A stretch of DNA of 64,000 nt from Methanobacteriota archaeon (GTDB lineage Archaea > Halobacteriota > Methanomicrobia > Methanomicrobiales > Methanoculleaceae): positions 1 to 64,000 of the forward strand of contig JAEWLJ010000012.1 in assembly GCA_023393455.1 (NCBI GenBank). The letters are read 5' to 3'. How positions within the stretch are numbered: the stretch's first letter is position 1; each line of letters opens with the position of its first letter. The notes under the pieces were generated by a model. That model made no database searches, was not told the DNA's origin, and saw only the letters and a list, made by a program, of their open reading frames with translations. The position numbers and the translations under genes were made by a program. Below are positions 33,129 to 41,728 of the stretch, one piece after another.

Positions 33129-36100
33129 ATCTTCCCCATCTCTTTCATGCCGATCCCCTCGACGATCCGTTGCAGCCCCTCCCGGATTTTCGGCTGCGCT
33201 TCCTCGCTGAGCGTCTGGTCGAGGGTCGGGAGCACCGCCTCGCCCATCTGGATCAAGGCCCATTCGGCCCGTTTTCTGACCGCAAGTGCGTCGTCCCCGA
33301 GTGCCTGAATCAGCGGGGCGACAGCGCCCTCTCCCCCGATCCGGTCGATAGCCCGGACGGCGTTCGTCCGCACCTCGATCAACGGATCGGAGAGCGCTTC
33401 CGCAAGTACCGGAAGCGCGTCGGCCCCGAGCCATTCCACCTCGGCCCACCGCCCCTGTGCCATGAGGTGGAGCGTCCGTTCTTCGCCGGTCTCCGGTCTC
33501 CAACCGCCCGCTTCCAGCGCCTCGGCGACCCCCGCCCGGAACGTCTCGTCCCCCGAGCGGAGAGCGTCGATCAGGTGGCGGCGCATCGTCTCGCCGGGAT
33601 TCTTCAGGGCCTCGAGTGCGGCGTACCTGACCCGGTCGTCCACATCGTGGAGCGCCATGATCAGCGGTTCTAAGGCGTTCAGGTCGCCGATGTAGCCGAG
33701 CGACCGTGCGGCGGCGATCTTGACTCCCTCATCCCTGTCCCGCAACGCCAGGGCCAGCGGCTCGATCGCCTCCTTGCTTCCTATGTAGCCGAGGGCTTCC
33801 GCCACGGTCGTCCGGACCTCGATGTCGTGGTCCTGGTGCAGGGAGCCGAGCAGGGCTTCGATAGCTCGTTTGTTCCCGATCTGGCCCAGGTTGCGGGCGG
33901 CAACGATCCTGACGTACCGGTCGCTGTCGCGCAGGGCATCCATGAGCGGCGTGACCGCGGCCTCGCGCATGTCGCCGAGGATACTGGCGGCAGCAGACCG
34001 GATCTCTGAATCTTCGCCCCTGAGTGCATGGATGAGGGCGTCCACGGCGGGGCGTCCCATCATGATGAGACGTGTAGCGGCACTGAGTTGCGCTTGCCAG
34101 TCCTTGTCCTTGAGCGCGCCGATCAGGGTGTCGATATTCTCCTGGCCCGACTGCTCGAACGCCTTCTTATCCTCCACCCGGACCTTCCTCGTCTTCTTCG
34201 AGGTGCGCTCCTCCTCCTCGACCTGGCTGCCGAGCGTCCTCCGCCAGACGTCGATCACCTGCCTTTTTCTGAGGGCGGCCGCGGCCCTTGTCCTCACTTC
34301 CTCGTCTTCGTCGTCGAGAGCGTAGCGCAGGACATCGCCTGCACCCTCGTCCGGTATCTCCCAGAGGGCGTCGATTGCGGCAAGCCTCATCTCCTTGTTG
34401 CCCGTTCTCAGCACAAGGAAGAGCGGCTCGATCGCCATGGCGTCGAAGGTGCTCAGGGCCCGGGCAACGCTCCACCGGACGTCCGGCGCACTGTCCCCGA
34501 GATGCGTGATGAGGACGGGGACCGACTCGGTTGCGCCGATGAGCCCTATCGCTTTCGCCGCCGTCACCCGGACGACCGGTAAGGGGTCGTCCAGTGCCTC
34601 TTCGAGTTCCCTGAGTACGCCACGGCCGAACTCCGCGACGGCATCCGCCGCAGCGACCCGGACGCCGTGGTACCTGTCGCGGAAGAGGTGAATGAGCGGG
34701 TCAACCGCACGGCGGTCGCCGATACGGCCGAGCGCCAGGATGACGGCGATCCGGACGTCTTCTCTCGCGTCGCCGAGCGCCTTGACCAGCGCCTCGACAC
34801 CGTCCGGGTCCTCCATATCGCCGAGCGCCTCCGCGGCGGCGATCCGGACGCTGTAGTGGGGGTCCGAGAGCGCTTCGATGATGTATCCGAGCGCCTCCTC
34901 CCCCATGCCCTGGAGCGCGGCGACCGCCGCGGCCCGGATGCTGGGGTCCCTGCTCCTGAACGCTTCAAGGCAGATCTCAAGCTGCGTCTTCTCGGGGACC
35001 GGCTCGGGGGGTTCGGGCGGTTCAACCGGCTCCTTCGCGATCTCCGGGATCACCAGTTCCTGCGGCTCCCGGTCTTCCTCCTCGGGCTGGTAGGCGAACG
35101 GGTTCTCCTCTTCGGCCTCGGCGATCTCCTGCTCAAACTCGGTTGGGATGAGCTGGTCGAGCGAGATCGCACCTTCGGGAGCCGCCTGGAGATCGGCCTT
35201 CCAGCGTGCCTTGACCCGTGCCCACGCCGCCTCCGCCTGCTGGCTCTCCTGGATGAGGTCGCTGAGGCTCACGGCCGCTTTGGGTTCTTCCTGCGTCTGC
35301 TCTACGGGTATCTCAGGCGTCTCGTCCCGGGCCGGTGGCGAGGGTTTTTTGACCGGTTCGTTCGGGGCGTAGTTCGGGCGCCCGAACTGCTTCTCGAACC
35401 GTTTCTGGATAGCAAGTCCTTCTTTGAGTTCCTCACTGTACCGGGACTTATCCTCCAGTGCGGGCTGGGTCCGGGTCGCTTCTTCCTGGCGTTGCCGGAT
35501 GTAATCGAGGGCAGCCAGGGCTTGTTGTTTTCGTGCGGGATCTCTCGACGAGGCTTCCATATGCAGGGCGTTGAGTGCCGGCTGCCCCAGTTGCCGCAAC
35601 GCTTCGCTCGCACCGGTGCGAACGCCCGAGTAGCCGATCCCCAGCGCCCGGATGAGCGGCGGGATGGCCGGTCTTCCCATCCGGATCAGGTCTTTCCACC
35701 GTTCGCCTGCGATCAGGTACTCCGCTCTCTGCAGGTCGCTCTGCGGCACCCAGCCCAGTTTGCCGAGGGCCCATGCCGCTTCCATCCGGACCTGGTGGTG
35801 GGGATCGCTCAGGGCGTCGGCCAGCGGGGGTTTCGCCCGGTCGTCGCCGACCTCCCCGAGCGCCTCGATGACACGTATGCGGACGTCCGGCTGGGGGTCT
35901 TTCACGGCTTTGATGAGCGGCGGGACAACCCGGGCGTCGCGGATCTTTCCCAGGGTTCGCGCCGACTCGCTCCGTATCCGGGGGTTCTCGCTCCCCAGGG
36001 CCTTGAGGAGAACCGGGACGGCCGCTCCCTGGAGTTTGGCAAGTTCCTTCCAGTCCTCCCTGAGGTAGTAGAACCGCACCTTCTCCTGGGCGTCTTCGGG

Positions 36101-36604
36101 CGACCATTGCATCGCGGCAAGCACGTTTGCGGCTTCCTTCCGCACCGAGAGGTTGGCGTCACCAAGCGCTTTCGTGAGGGGCGGGATCATCTTCCTGCCC
36201 CCCCCCTGGAGCGCGATCACCGTAGCACGCCGGATTGCTGGCTGTTCGTGGTGCAGTGCGGGCATCAGCATATCGGCCATCGAGTTCTCCGCCTCCGCGA
36301 TTGTGCGGGAGATGGATGCCTGCAGGCCGGGGCTGGCCCGGAGGATCAGGGCGAGGAGCAGCGGGATAGACGGTGCGCCGACTGAGACGAGCGACTCGGT
36401 CATCCGGGTTCGCGACGCGGGACGGGCACGCTCGAGCGCCCTGAGTATATCCGGGATGGCGGGAACCCCGAGGGCGGCGAGAGCCCGGGCTGCATCGGCA
36501 CGGTTGCCGGGATCTTCGCCGTTCAAAACCGCAACCAGGCCGGGGTAGTCCTTCGCCTGCTGTAACCCGTCGATCTTCGTCCGGAATTTATCAAAGAATG
36601 CCAT
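33125..36604 (-). CDS. Giant HEAT-repeat (PBS-lyase-like) scaffold protein
   Basis: This 1159-residue protein is nearly all short HEAT repeats of about 31 residues with patterns such as AIEPLALALRDRDEGVKIAAARSLGYIGD. Two blocks (about residues 25-360 and 550-1140) flank a Pro/Glu-rich linker (about 390-545). A second charged linker (EEEERTSKKTRKVRVEDKK, about residue 800) interrupts the later block. Such solenoids bind proteins; no enzyme domain is visible. It is alone on the minus strand with a CTAAATAAA TATA element upstream (about 36650-36660). Its stop overlaps the flavoprotein stop by a few bases. Confidence 0.85.
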   Translation of the reverse strand: MAFFDKFRTKIDGLQQAKDYPGLVAVLNGEDPGNRADAARALAALGVPAIPDILRALERARPASRTRMTESLVSVGAPSIPLLLALILRASPGLQASISRTIAEAENSMADMLMPALHHEQPAIRRATVIALQGGGRKMIPPLTKALGDANLSVRKEAANVLAAMQWSPEDAQEKVRFYYLREDWKELAKLQGAAVPVLLKALGSENPRIRSESARTLGKIRDARVVPPLIKAVKDPQPDVRIRVIEALGEVGDDRAKPPLADALSDPHHQVRMEAAWALGKLGWVPQSDLQRAEYLIAGERWKDLIRMGRPAIPPLIRALGIGYSGVRTGASEALRQLGQPALNALHMEASSRDPARKQQALAALDYIRQRQEEATRTQPALEDKSRYSEELKEGLAIQKRFEKQFGRPNYAPNEPVKKPSPPARDETPEIPVEQTQEEPKAAVSLSDLIQESQQAEAAWARVKARWKADLQAAPEGAISLDQLIPTEFEQEIAEAEEENPFAYQPEEEDREPQELVIPEIAKEPVEPPEPPEPVPEKTQLEICLEAFRSRDPSIRAAAVAALQGMGEEALGYIIEALSDPHYSVRIAAAEALGDMEDPDGVEALVKALGDAREDVRIAVILALGRIGDRRAVDPLIHLFRDRYHGVRVAAADAVAEFGRGVLRELEEALDDPLPVVRVTAAKAIGLIGATESVPVLITHLGDSAPDVRWSVARALSTFDAMAIEPLFLVLRTGNKEMRLAAIDALWEIPDEGAGDVLRYALDDEDEEVRTRAAAALRKRQVIDVWRRTLGSQVEEEERTSKKTRKVRVEDKKAFEQSGQENIDTLIGALKDKDWQAQLSAATRLIMMGRPAVDALIHALRGEDSEIRSAAASILGDMREAAVTPLMDALRDSDRYVRIVAARNLGQIGNKRAIEALLGSLHQDHDIEVRTTVAEALGYIGSKEAIEPLALALRDRDEGVKIAAARSLGYIGDLNALEPLIMALHDVDDRVRYAALEALKNPGETMRRHLIDALRSGDETFRAGVAEALEAGGWRPETGEERTLHLMAQGRWAEVEWLGADALPVLAEALSDPLIEVRTNAVRAIDRIGGEGAVAPLIQALGDDALAVRKRAEWALIQMGEAVLPTLDQTLSEEAQPKIREGLQRIVEGIGMKEMGKI

Positions 36605-36786
36605 TTCTGCTGCCGGTAAAATACGTTATCGGAGGTGCTGTCTGAAATCCCGTTTATTTAGATTATATTCGGTATCCGTTACCAATAAATCTTCCATCGT
36701 GCGTCCCGCGGTACACCGGGGCCGCGACCGGGTCAGCCCGGGCGATGCGAATCTTTATCGGTGGAAGGCCGGTATACCGGGAGCCT

Positions 36787-37839
36787 ATGATACGCCTTGA
36801 TATAACCCGGCTGCCGGGGATCGTGAAGGAACTCGCGCCGGAGATGGAGGAACTCGTCTCGCGGATATACTCCTGGTACGTCGAGCCCGGACACCTCGTC
36901 CTCACCGACGCGATGCTTGAATGGGTGCGGGAGAAGTACGGCGATATCGAGACGCAACAGATCGTGAGGGTGACCAACAACCAGACCGGCGAGAGCACGC
37001 TGTTTAACTCCGTTCGGGCACGCCGGCCTATTCTGACCCCCCGCGCAGAGGAGACGCGGGATCTTTCGGCGCTCTCGGCGGAGGGGCCGTTCGCAGACCC
37101 TCTGGAGAAGACACCGGCCGATACGTTCGGGCGGATCGACGGCGACCACTGGGTCACGGCAAGCAACATCGCCAAGTACGATTACCTCCACGCCGTCATC
37201 ATCGCAAAGGAAAACGACCCTTTCGTCACCAGCGAACCGCAGGTCGCCGATATGATCAGCGTGGCTATCCGGTGGTGCCAGGACGCGAACCGCACCAACC
37301 CCCGGGCGGTCTACCCCTTCGTCGTCTGGAACTTTCTCTGGCGTGCGGGGGCGAGCATCGTGCACAACCATGCCCAGGTGCTGCTCACCCACATCCCCTA
37401 CGCCGCTCCGGCACGGCTGGAGCGGGCCCGCGATGAGTACCGGTGCCGCTACGGGAGCGAGTACTACGACGACCTCTTCGCCGCCCACACCGCTATCGGC
37501 CTCGGGCTCGTCTACAAAGGCGCCCGGGTCATGGCGCACCTCGCCCCGAGAAAGGAGCACGAGGTTGCGATCGTCACGGAGTCGCCGCGCGATATCGCCC
37601 CGGCTCTTGCAAAGGTGCTCGAGTGTTACCGCAATATCGGGGTGCAGAGTTACAACGCGGCGATCTACATGCCCCCGCTCGGGGAAGAAGGGTATTACGT
37701 CACGTGGGTGGTCGACCGGGGCGACCTCCATTCCCGGACATCGGATATCGGGGGGATGGAGTTCTATGCCGGGACGCCGGTCGTCTCGTCCGACCCATTC
37801 CGCCTGATGGAGCACCTTATGGCCGCCATGCTGTCGTGA
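36787..37839 (+). CDS. GalT-like (HIT superfamily) nucleotidyltransferase family protein
   Basis: A 350-residue protein with the HIT-type active-site pattern IVHNHAQVL (about residue 195) and a preceding YDYLHAVIIAKENDPF. This resembles galactose-1-phosphate uridylyltransferase and DUF4931-like proteins; the sugar substrate is unproven. ATG 36787 is preferred over 36745 because a TTTATC element lies about 30 nt before it. It is convergent with the GT4 gene, with a 2-nt gap. Confidence 0.75.
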   Translation: MIRLDITRLPGIVKELAPEMEELVSRIYSWYVEPGHLVLTDAMLEWVREKYGDIETQQIVRVTNNQTGESTLFNSVRARRPILTPRAEETRDLSALSAEGPFADPLEKTPADTFGRIDGDHWVTASNIAKYDYLHAVIIAKENDPFVTSEPQVADMISVAIRWCQDANRTNPRAVYPFVVWNFLWRAGASIVHNHAQVLLTHIPYAAPARLERARDEYRCRYGSEYYDDLFAAHTAIGLGLVYKGARVMAHLAPRKEHEVAIVTESPRDIAPALAKVLECYRNIGVQSYNAAIYMPPLGEEGYYVTWVVDRGDLHSRTSDIGGMEFYAGTPVVSSDPFRLMEHLMAAMLS

Positions 37840-37841
37840 TA

Positions 37842-38996
37842 TCAGCAGGGGATCGTCTCGGAGTTCGCGAGTTTTTTATAGACGCCTTCCATCCGCCCGG
37901 CGACATGGTCCCACTGGAACTCTTTCTTCACTTTGTCGAGCCCTTCCCGGCCCATGGCGAGCGCTTTCTCCGGCGAATTGGCCACCCGGGAGAGCCCCCG
38001 GGCGATCGAGTCGGGGCGCGGGCGGACCTTGACCCCGTCGGTCCCGTGCTCGATGTTCTCCGAGAGCCCGCCGACGTCGGAGGCGACGACGCACCGGCCG
38101 GCGCTCCATGCTTCGAGGAGCACAAGCCCGAACGGCTCGTTTCTGCTCGGGATGGCGACGATGTCGCTTGCGTTGAGGAGCGAGACGTACTCCGCGTCGG
38201 AGAGCCGCCCGAGGAACCGGACGGGGAGAGACCGGGCCCGGGTCTCGAGGCCCCGGCGCATCTGCCCGTCGCCGACGAAGACGAACTGGCCGTCGGCGTG
38301 CTCCCGCAGGAGGTGGGGGGCTGCGTCCACCAGCATGTCGGGCCCTTTCTGCCACGCGAGCCGCCCGATGAAGAGTATCAGCGGGGAGTCGGGGTCAAGG
38401 CCGTGGCGCCGTTTTATCGTCTCCGGATCGACGTCTGCCTGGTAGTGGTCGGGCACGATGCCGTTATGGACGACGTCGATCTTCCAGTCCGGGATCTCGT
38501 AGAGGGTCATGGCCTCCCGCCGGAGGGCCGAGGAGACCGCGGTTATGCGCTTTGCAATCGATGCACCGTAGCGCTCGATCCTGAATATCTCCGTAAAAGG
38601 CCACTCGTTGCTGAAATTGTTCCCGTTTCTTCCAAACTCGGTCGAGTGGTAGGTGAAGATCGTCTCCCTGTTCCGGAGCCGCTGGAGCGCGTCGACCACG
38701 TGCCAGTCGTGGAAGTGCAGGAGGTCGAACGGCTGCGTGTCGAACTCGCCGAACCGCTCAAGCATCTTCCGGCTCATGTCGGCACAGTACCGGACGATGT
38801 TCTCCCCTGAGGGCCGGCAGTAGTGGTACTGCACCCCGTTGATCTCGGCGTCTCTCTCCTCTCCCCGGGTGAAGAAATGCACCTCATGGTCCCGCGCCAG
38901 CGTCTCGGCGAGGTTTGTCGCAGCGTTTGCGAGCCCGCCGACCCGCTCCGCATACAGCGACTCCCAGCAGAAGAATGCTATTTTTTGACTCTCCAT
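37842..38996 (-). CDS. Glycosyltransferase family 4 protein
   Basis: A 384-residue GT-B enzyme: N-terminal ESLYAERVGGLANAATNLAETLA (residues 12-34) is glycogen-synthase-like; HFHDWHVV and HSTEFGRNG in the first half; C-terminal FIGRLAWQKGPDMLVDAAP, SRNEPFGLVLLEAWSAG (the nucleotide-sugar EX7E motif). Donor and acceptor are unknown, but the neighbour GalT-like gene suggests sugar or glycogen metabolism. Confidence 0.85.
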   Translation of the reverse strand: MESQKIAFFCWESLYAERVGGLANAATNLAETLARDHEVHFFTRGEERDAEINGVQYHYCRPSGENIVRYCADMSRKMLERFGEFDTQPFDLLHFHDWHVVDALQRLRNRETIFTYHSTEFGRNGNNFSNEWPFTEIFRIERYGASIAKRITAVSSALRREAMTLYEIPDWKIDVVHNGIVPDHYQADVDPETIKRRHGLDPDSPLILFIGRLAWQKGPDMLVDAAPHLLREHADGQFVFVGDGQMRRGLETRARSLPVRFLGRLSDAEYVSLLNASDIVAIPSRNEPFGLVLLEAWSAGRCVVASDVGGLSENIEHGTDGVKVRPRPDSIARGLSRVANSPEKALAMGREGLDKVKKEFQWDHVAGRMEGVYKKLANSETIPC

Positions 38997-39171
38997 TGTC
39001 CTCTCCCTGAAATGCTATCCCGGCCCCGTTGCAGGCGTTCCGGCCGATGAGTGATCGGCCCATGCCGTCGCGCCTCATTCTCCCTGAACGTTGATATACC
39101 TTTGGATTCTCAAGAAATGGCCTGAAAGGCGAGGGTTCCGCAATCCTGCCGGGGGTGCTGCAGGCGCCCGG

Positions 39172-39663
39172 TCAGGGAGAGAAGGTTTCTCTCAGGCGCT
39201 GCTCGAGCCGGTGGCCGTGCGAGCCCATCCAGTAGAGTTTCCGGCACGTGGGGCACCATGAAAACTCTTTTCCCCGGGTCGACCGCGGGGCGTAGCGTGC
39301 CTCGTGGATCTCGCGCAGGGTTGCCGGCCGGAGGCGCGTGTTGCAGAGCGAACAGCGGCTCAGCCGGATCTCGGGCTCGATCAGCCCGAGGCCGGCAACC
39401 TGCCGGATCTGGGCCATGATCGCTTCGGACTCGATGTAGACCGCCTGCCCGGCGCCCCGCCGTGCGAGTTCGCGGTCGCGGGTGAGGAGGATCCTGTCGT
39501 CCTGGAGGGCGATCTCGAGGAGGAGGGTATCTTCCCGGGTGCTCCCGGGAGAGAGGGTGTTTGCGCTCATGGTGTCGTAGCCCATGAACCGGAGGTAGCG
39601 GGTGAGGGTTCCGAGCATCCGGTCGGTCAGGAACCTCCGGCGTTCACCGGATCTCTGAGACAT
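39172..39663 (-). CDS. Mut7-C RNase-domain protein
   Basis: A 163-residue protein with the Mut7-C (DUF82) PIN-like RNase domain: FLTDRMLGTLTRYLRFMGYDT at the start, LLTRDRELARR, and a zinc ribbon CSLCNTRLR ... CPTCRKLYWMGSH. ATG 39663 overlaps the AmrS gene end by 20 nt; the frame is open 14 codons further. RNA target unknown. Confidence 0.85.
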   Translation of the reverse strand: MSQRSGERRRFLTDRMLGTLTRYLRFMGYDTMSANTLSPGSTREDTLLLEIALQDDRILLTRDRELARRGAGQAVYIESEAIMAQIRQVAGLGLIEPEIRLSRCSLCNTRLRPATLREIHEARYAPRSTRGKEFSWCPTCRKLYWMGSHGHRLEQRLRETFSP

Positions 39664-40657
39664 ACTCGATCCGCCCGCCGCATTCGGTGCAGGTATGGTC
39701 GTCAAGCCCCGTTATCCGGACGGCGTAGCCCGACCGCTCGATGACAGGGCTGCCGCAGGCGGGGCAGTAGGTGTTCTCGTAGGGGTGGCCGCCGACGTTG
39801 CCGAGATACGGGTAGTGGAGCCCGAGTTCTTTTGCCCGCTCGTAGATCTTCTCCAGAGCCCTGATATCGGTCGGCCGTGCGTCGAGCATCCTGTAGTCGG
39901 GATGGAACCGGGTGAAGTGCATCGGGGTCTCGGGGCCGAGGTTTTCGAGCACCCACTCTATGAGCGTCTCCATCTCGTCCATCGAGTCGTTCTGCCCCGG
40001 GATGACCAGCGTGACCGTCTCGACGTGCATCCCGAGTTCTTTTGCAAGCGCCGTCGCGTCCAGGACCGGTTGCAGCCGCCCGCCGCAGACCTTCCGGTAG
40101 AAGGCGTCGGAGAACGATTTGATGTCGACGCGAAACGCGTTGAGCGTCCCTGCGAGCTCGCGGAGCCCCTCTTCGGTGATGTAGCCGTTCGTGACGTAGA
40201 CCGTCCCGATCCCCTTCTGCCGCGCAAGCGTCCCCATCGCGAGGGGGTACTCGTGCCAGATGGCGGGCTCGTTGTAGGTCCATGCGATGCTTGCAGAGCC
40301 CGACCGGCCCGCCCGTTCCACGCCCTGCTCCGGGCTGATATCCCTGAGCCCTTCCATATCCAGCGTCTGCTGGGATATCTGCCAGTTCTGGCAGTGTTCG
40401 CAGCGGAAGTTGCACCCGATGCTGCCGAGCGAGTAGGAGAGGGTTCCGGGCAGGAAGTGGTAGAGCGGCTTCTTCTCGATGGGGTCGACCGCCTCGGCGA
40501 TGACCTTGCCGAAGGTGGCGGCATAGAGCGTGCCGCCGCGGTTGATGCGGACGCCGCAGACCCCATGCCCGCCCTCCTTGATGATGCACCGGTGTGCGCA
40601 GAGGGAGCAGTGGACGGTGCCCTCCTCCAGTTTCCGGTAGAGTCGCGCCTCGTGCAT
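39644..40657 (-). CDS. amrS: AmmeMemoRadiSam-system radical SAM enzyme AmrS
   Basis: A 337-residue radical SAM protein: CSLCAHRCIIKEGGHGVCGVR near the N-terminus, the SAM-cluster motif CNFRCEHCQNW (about residue 82), NGYITEEGLREL and CPACGSPVIER, CTECGG in the C-terminal zinc region. The system normally includes AmrA and a Memo protein, which are not here. The role is unknown. It follows a small zinc-ribbon gene by 40 nt. Confidence 0.88.
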   Translation of the reverse strand: MHEARLYRKLEEGTVHCSLCAHRCIIKEGGHGVCGVRINRGGTLYAATFGKVIAEAVDPIEKKPLYHFLPGTLSYSLGSIGCNFRCEHCQNWQISQQTLDMEGLRDISPEQGVERAGRSGSASIAWTYNEPAIWHEYPLAMGTLARQKGIGTVYVTNGYITEEGLRELAGTLNAFRVDIKSFSDAFYRKVCGGRLQPVLDATALAKELGMHVETVTLVIPGQNDSMDEMETLIEWVLENLGPETPMHFTRFHPDYRMLDARPTDIRALEKIYERAKELGLHYPYLGNVGGHPYENTYCPACGSPVIERSGYAVRITGLDDHTCTECGGRIEYVSEIR

Positions 40658-40697
40658 ATGATCACCGCGTGCGGGGAACCATGATAGTTATTGCGGG

Positions 40698-40847
40698 CTA
40701 CCGGTCGTCCGGCTCTCTGTCATCATACTCGACGACCAGCGCTCCGGAGTAGCCGCACCGCTTGCAGCGATAGATACAGCCGGTATAGCCGCCGGTGACC
40801 GGCCAGATGTCCGTAGAGTTGCATACGGGACAGTAGAGCCTCTTCAC
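40698..40847 (-). CDS. Small zinc-ribbon protein (49 residues)
   Basis: This short gene has a GTG start and encodes a 49-residue protein with two zinc CxxC pairs: CPVC (residues 6-9) and CKRC (28-31), with an extra Cys24, resembling a TFIIS/TFS-type ribbon. It ends in acidic residues (EYDDREPDDR). It lies 40 nt upstream of amrS on the same strand and is probably in the same operon. No clear ribosome site; a leaderless mRNA from A+T-rich sequence at 40853-40880 is possible. Confidence 0.6.
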   Translation of the reverse strand: MKRLYCPVCNSTDIWPVTGGYTGCIYRCKRCGYSGALVVEYDDREPDDR

Positions 40848-40887
40848 AACAGGTATATGAGTAAATCAGGGATAATAATAAGGTAGG

Positions 40888-41592
40888 ATGAAGAAGATCG
40901 TAGTATCTCTGGGTGGCTCGGTTCTGGTTCCTTCGCTTGAATCGAACAATATCGGTCGATATGTGTCTGTTTTGAAAAAGATGGCCGAGGTGTGCCGCGT
41001 TTTCATCGTCGTCGGCGGCGGCGGAGAGGCGCGCCGGTACATCGGTGTCGCCCGCGATCTCGGCGCCGGGGAGGCGGTAGCAGACGAGCTCGGCATTATG
41101 GTGACCCGGCTGAACGCGCGTCTTCTCATCACCGGACTCGGGGATGCCGCCTATCCGCGCGTTGCGGAGAATTATACGGAGGCGCGGGAGTTCGCAGAGA
41201 CCGGCAAGATCGTCGTCATGGGCGGGATCACCCCCGCGCAGACGACCGACGCGGTCTCCGCGGTCCTCGCCGAGAGCGTCGGCGCCGATCTCCTGATCAA
41301 CGCGACGTCGGTCGACGGGATCTACAGCGCCGACCCGAAGAAGGACCCCGGGGCGGTGAGGTACGAGCGCCTTACGCCGCAGGAACTCCTCGATATCATC
41401 ACCGGGAGCCGGATGGATGCGGGCGCGAACATCGTGCTCGATATCGTGGCGGGAAAGGTTATCGAGCGCTCAGGCATCCCGCTCCTGGTGCTTGACGGCC
41501 GCGACCCGGAGACCCTCTTCCGGGCGGTGGTGGAGGGCGCGTTCGTCGGCACCGTCGTCTGCGAAGAGGGTTCGACCCCCCTGCTCTCCTGA
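40888..41592 (+). CDS. pyrH: UMP kinase (archaeal type)
   Basis: The enzyme phosphorylates UMP to UDP. The 234-residue amino-acid-kinase-fold protein begins KKIVVSLGGSVL; the phosphate loop GGGGEARRYI and INATSVDGIYSADPKKDP follow. The ATG at 40888 has a GGTAGG ribosome site. It is a single gene before tRNA-Pro. Confidence 0.93.
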   Translation: MKKIVVSLGGSVLVPSLESNNIGRYVSVLKKMAEVCRVFIVVGGGGEARRYIGVARDLGAGEAVADELGIMVTRLNARLLITGLGDAAYPRVAENYTEAREFAETGKIVVMGGITPAQTTDAVSAVLAESVGADLLINATSVDGIYSADPKKDPGAVRYERLTPQELLDIITGSRMDAGANIVLDIVAGKVIERSGIPLLVLDGRDPETLFRAVVEGAFVGTVVCEEGSTPLLS

Positions 41593-41612
41593 TCCTCTCC
41601 TTCATCGGCAAC

Positions 41613-41620
41613 TATTTTTG
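41613..41620 (+). promoter_or_regulatory. Box A-like element before tRNA-Pro; also T-run after pyrH
   Basis: An A+T run (CTATTTTTG) lies about 35 nt upstream of the tRNA and 21 nt after the pyrH stop. It could be both promoter and pyrH terminator. Confidence 0.35.
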
Positions 41621-41647
41621 TCCGGCTCTCTAATGTATGGAGGTACA

Positions 41648-41722
41648 GGGGCAGTAGGGTAGCCTGGTCCATCCTAGAGCGTTTGGGACGCTTTGACGGC
41701 AGTTCGAATCTGCCCTGCCCCA
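41648..41722 (+). tRNA. tRNA-Pro (anticodon UGG)
   Basis: All arms fold: acceptor GGGGCAG (41648-41654) pairs with CTGCCCC (41715-41721); D stem GGGT/ATCC; anticodon stem GAGCG/CGCTT with loop TTTGGGA, giving anticodon UGG; T arm GGCAG-TTCGAAT-CTGCC. No intron and no encoded CCA. endonuclease III begins 6 nt after the tRNA's last base. Confidence 0.95.
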
Positions 41723-41728
41723 TCAGTC

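Noticed and set aside
34667..36385. 572-codon plus-strand frame
   Set aside because: It is antisense to the HEAT-repeat gene; repeated Arg/Gly/Phe pattern follows the HEAT repeats on the other strand.
41648..41722. tRNA-Pro as proven attachment site
   Set aside because: No duplicated 3' tRNA segment and no integrase gene could be found in the window; proximity alone is not proof.
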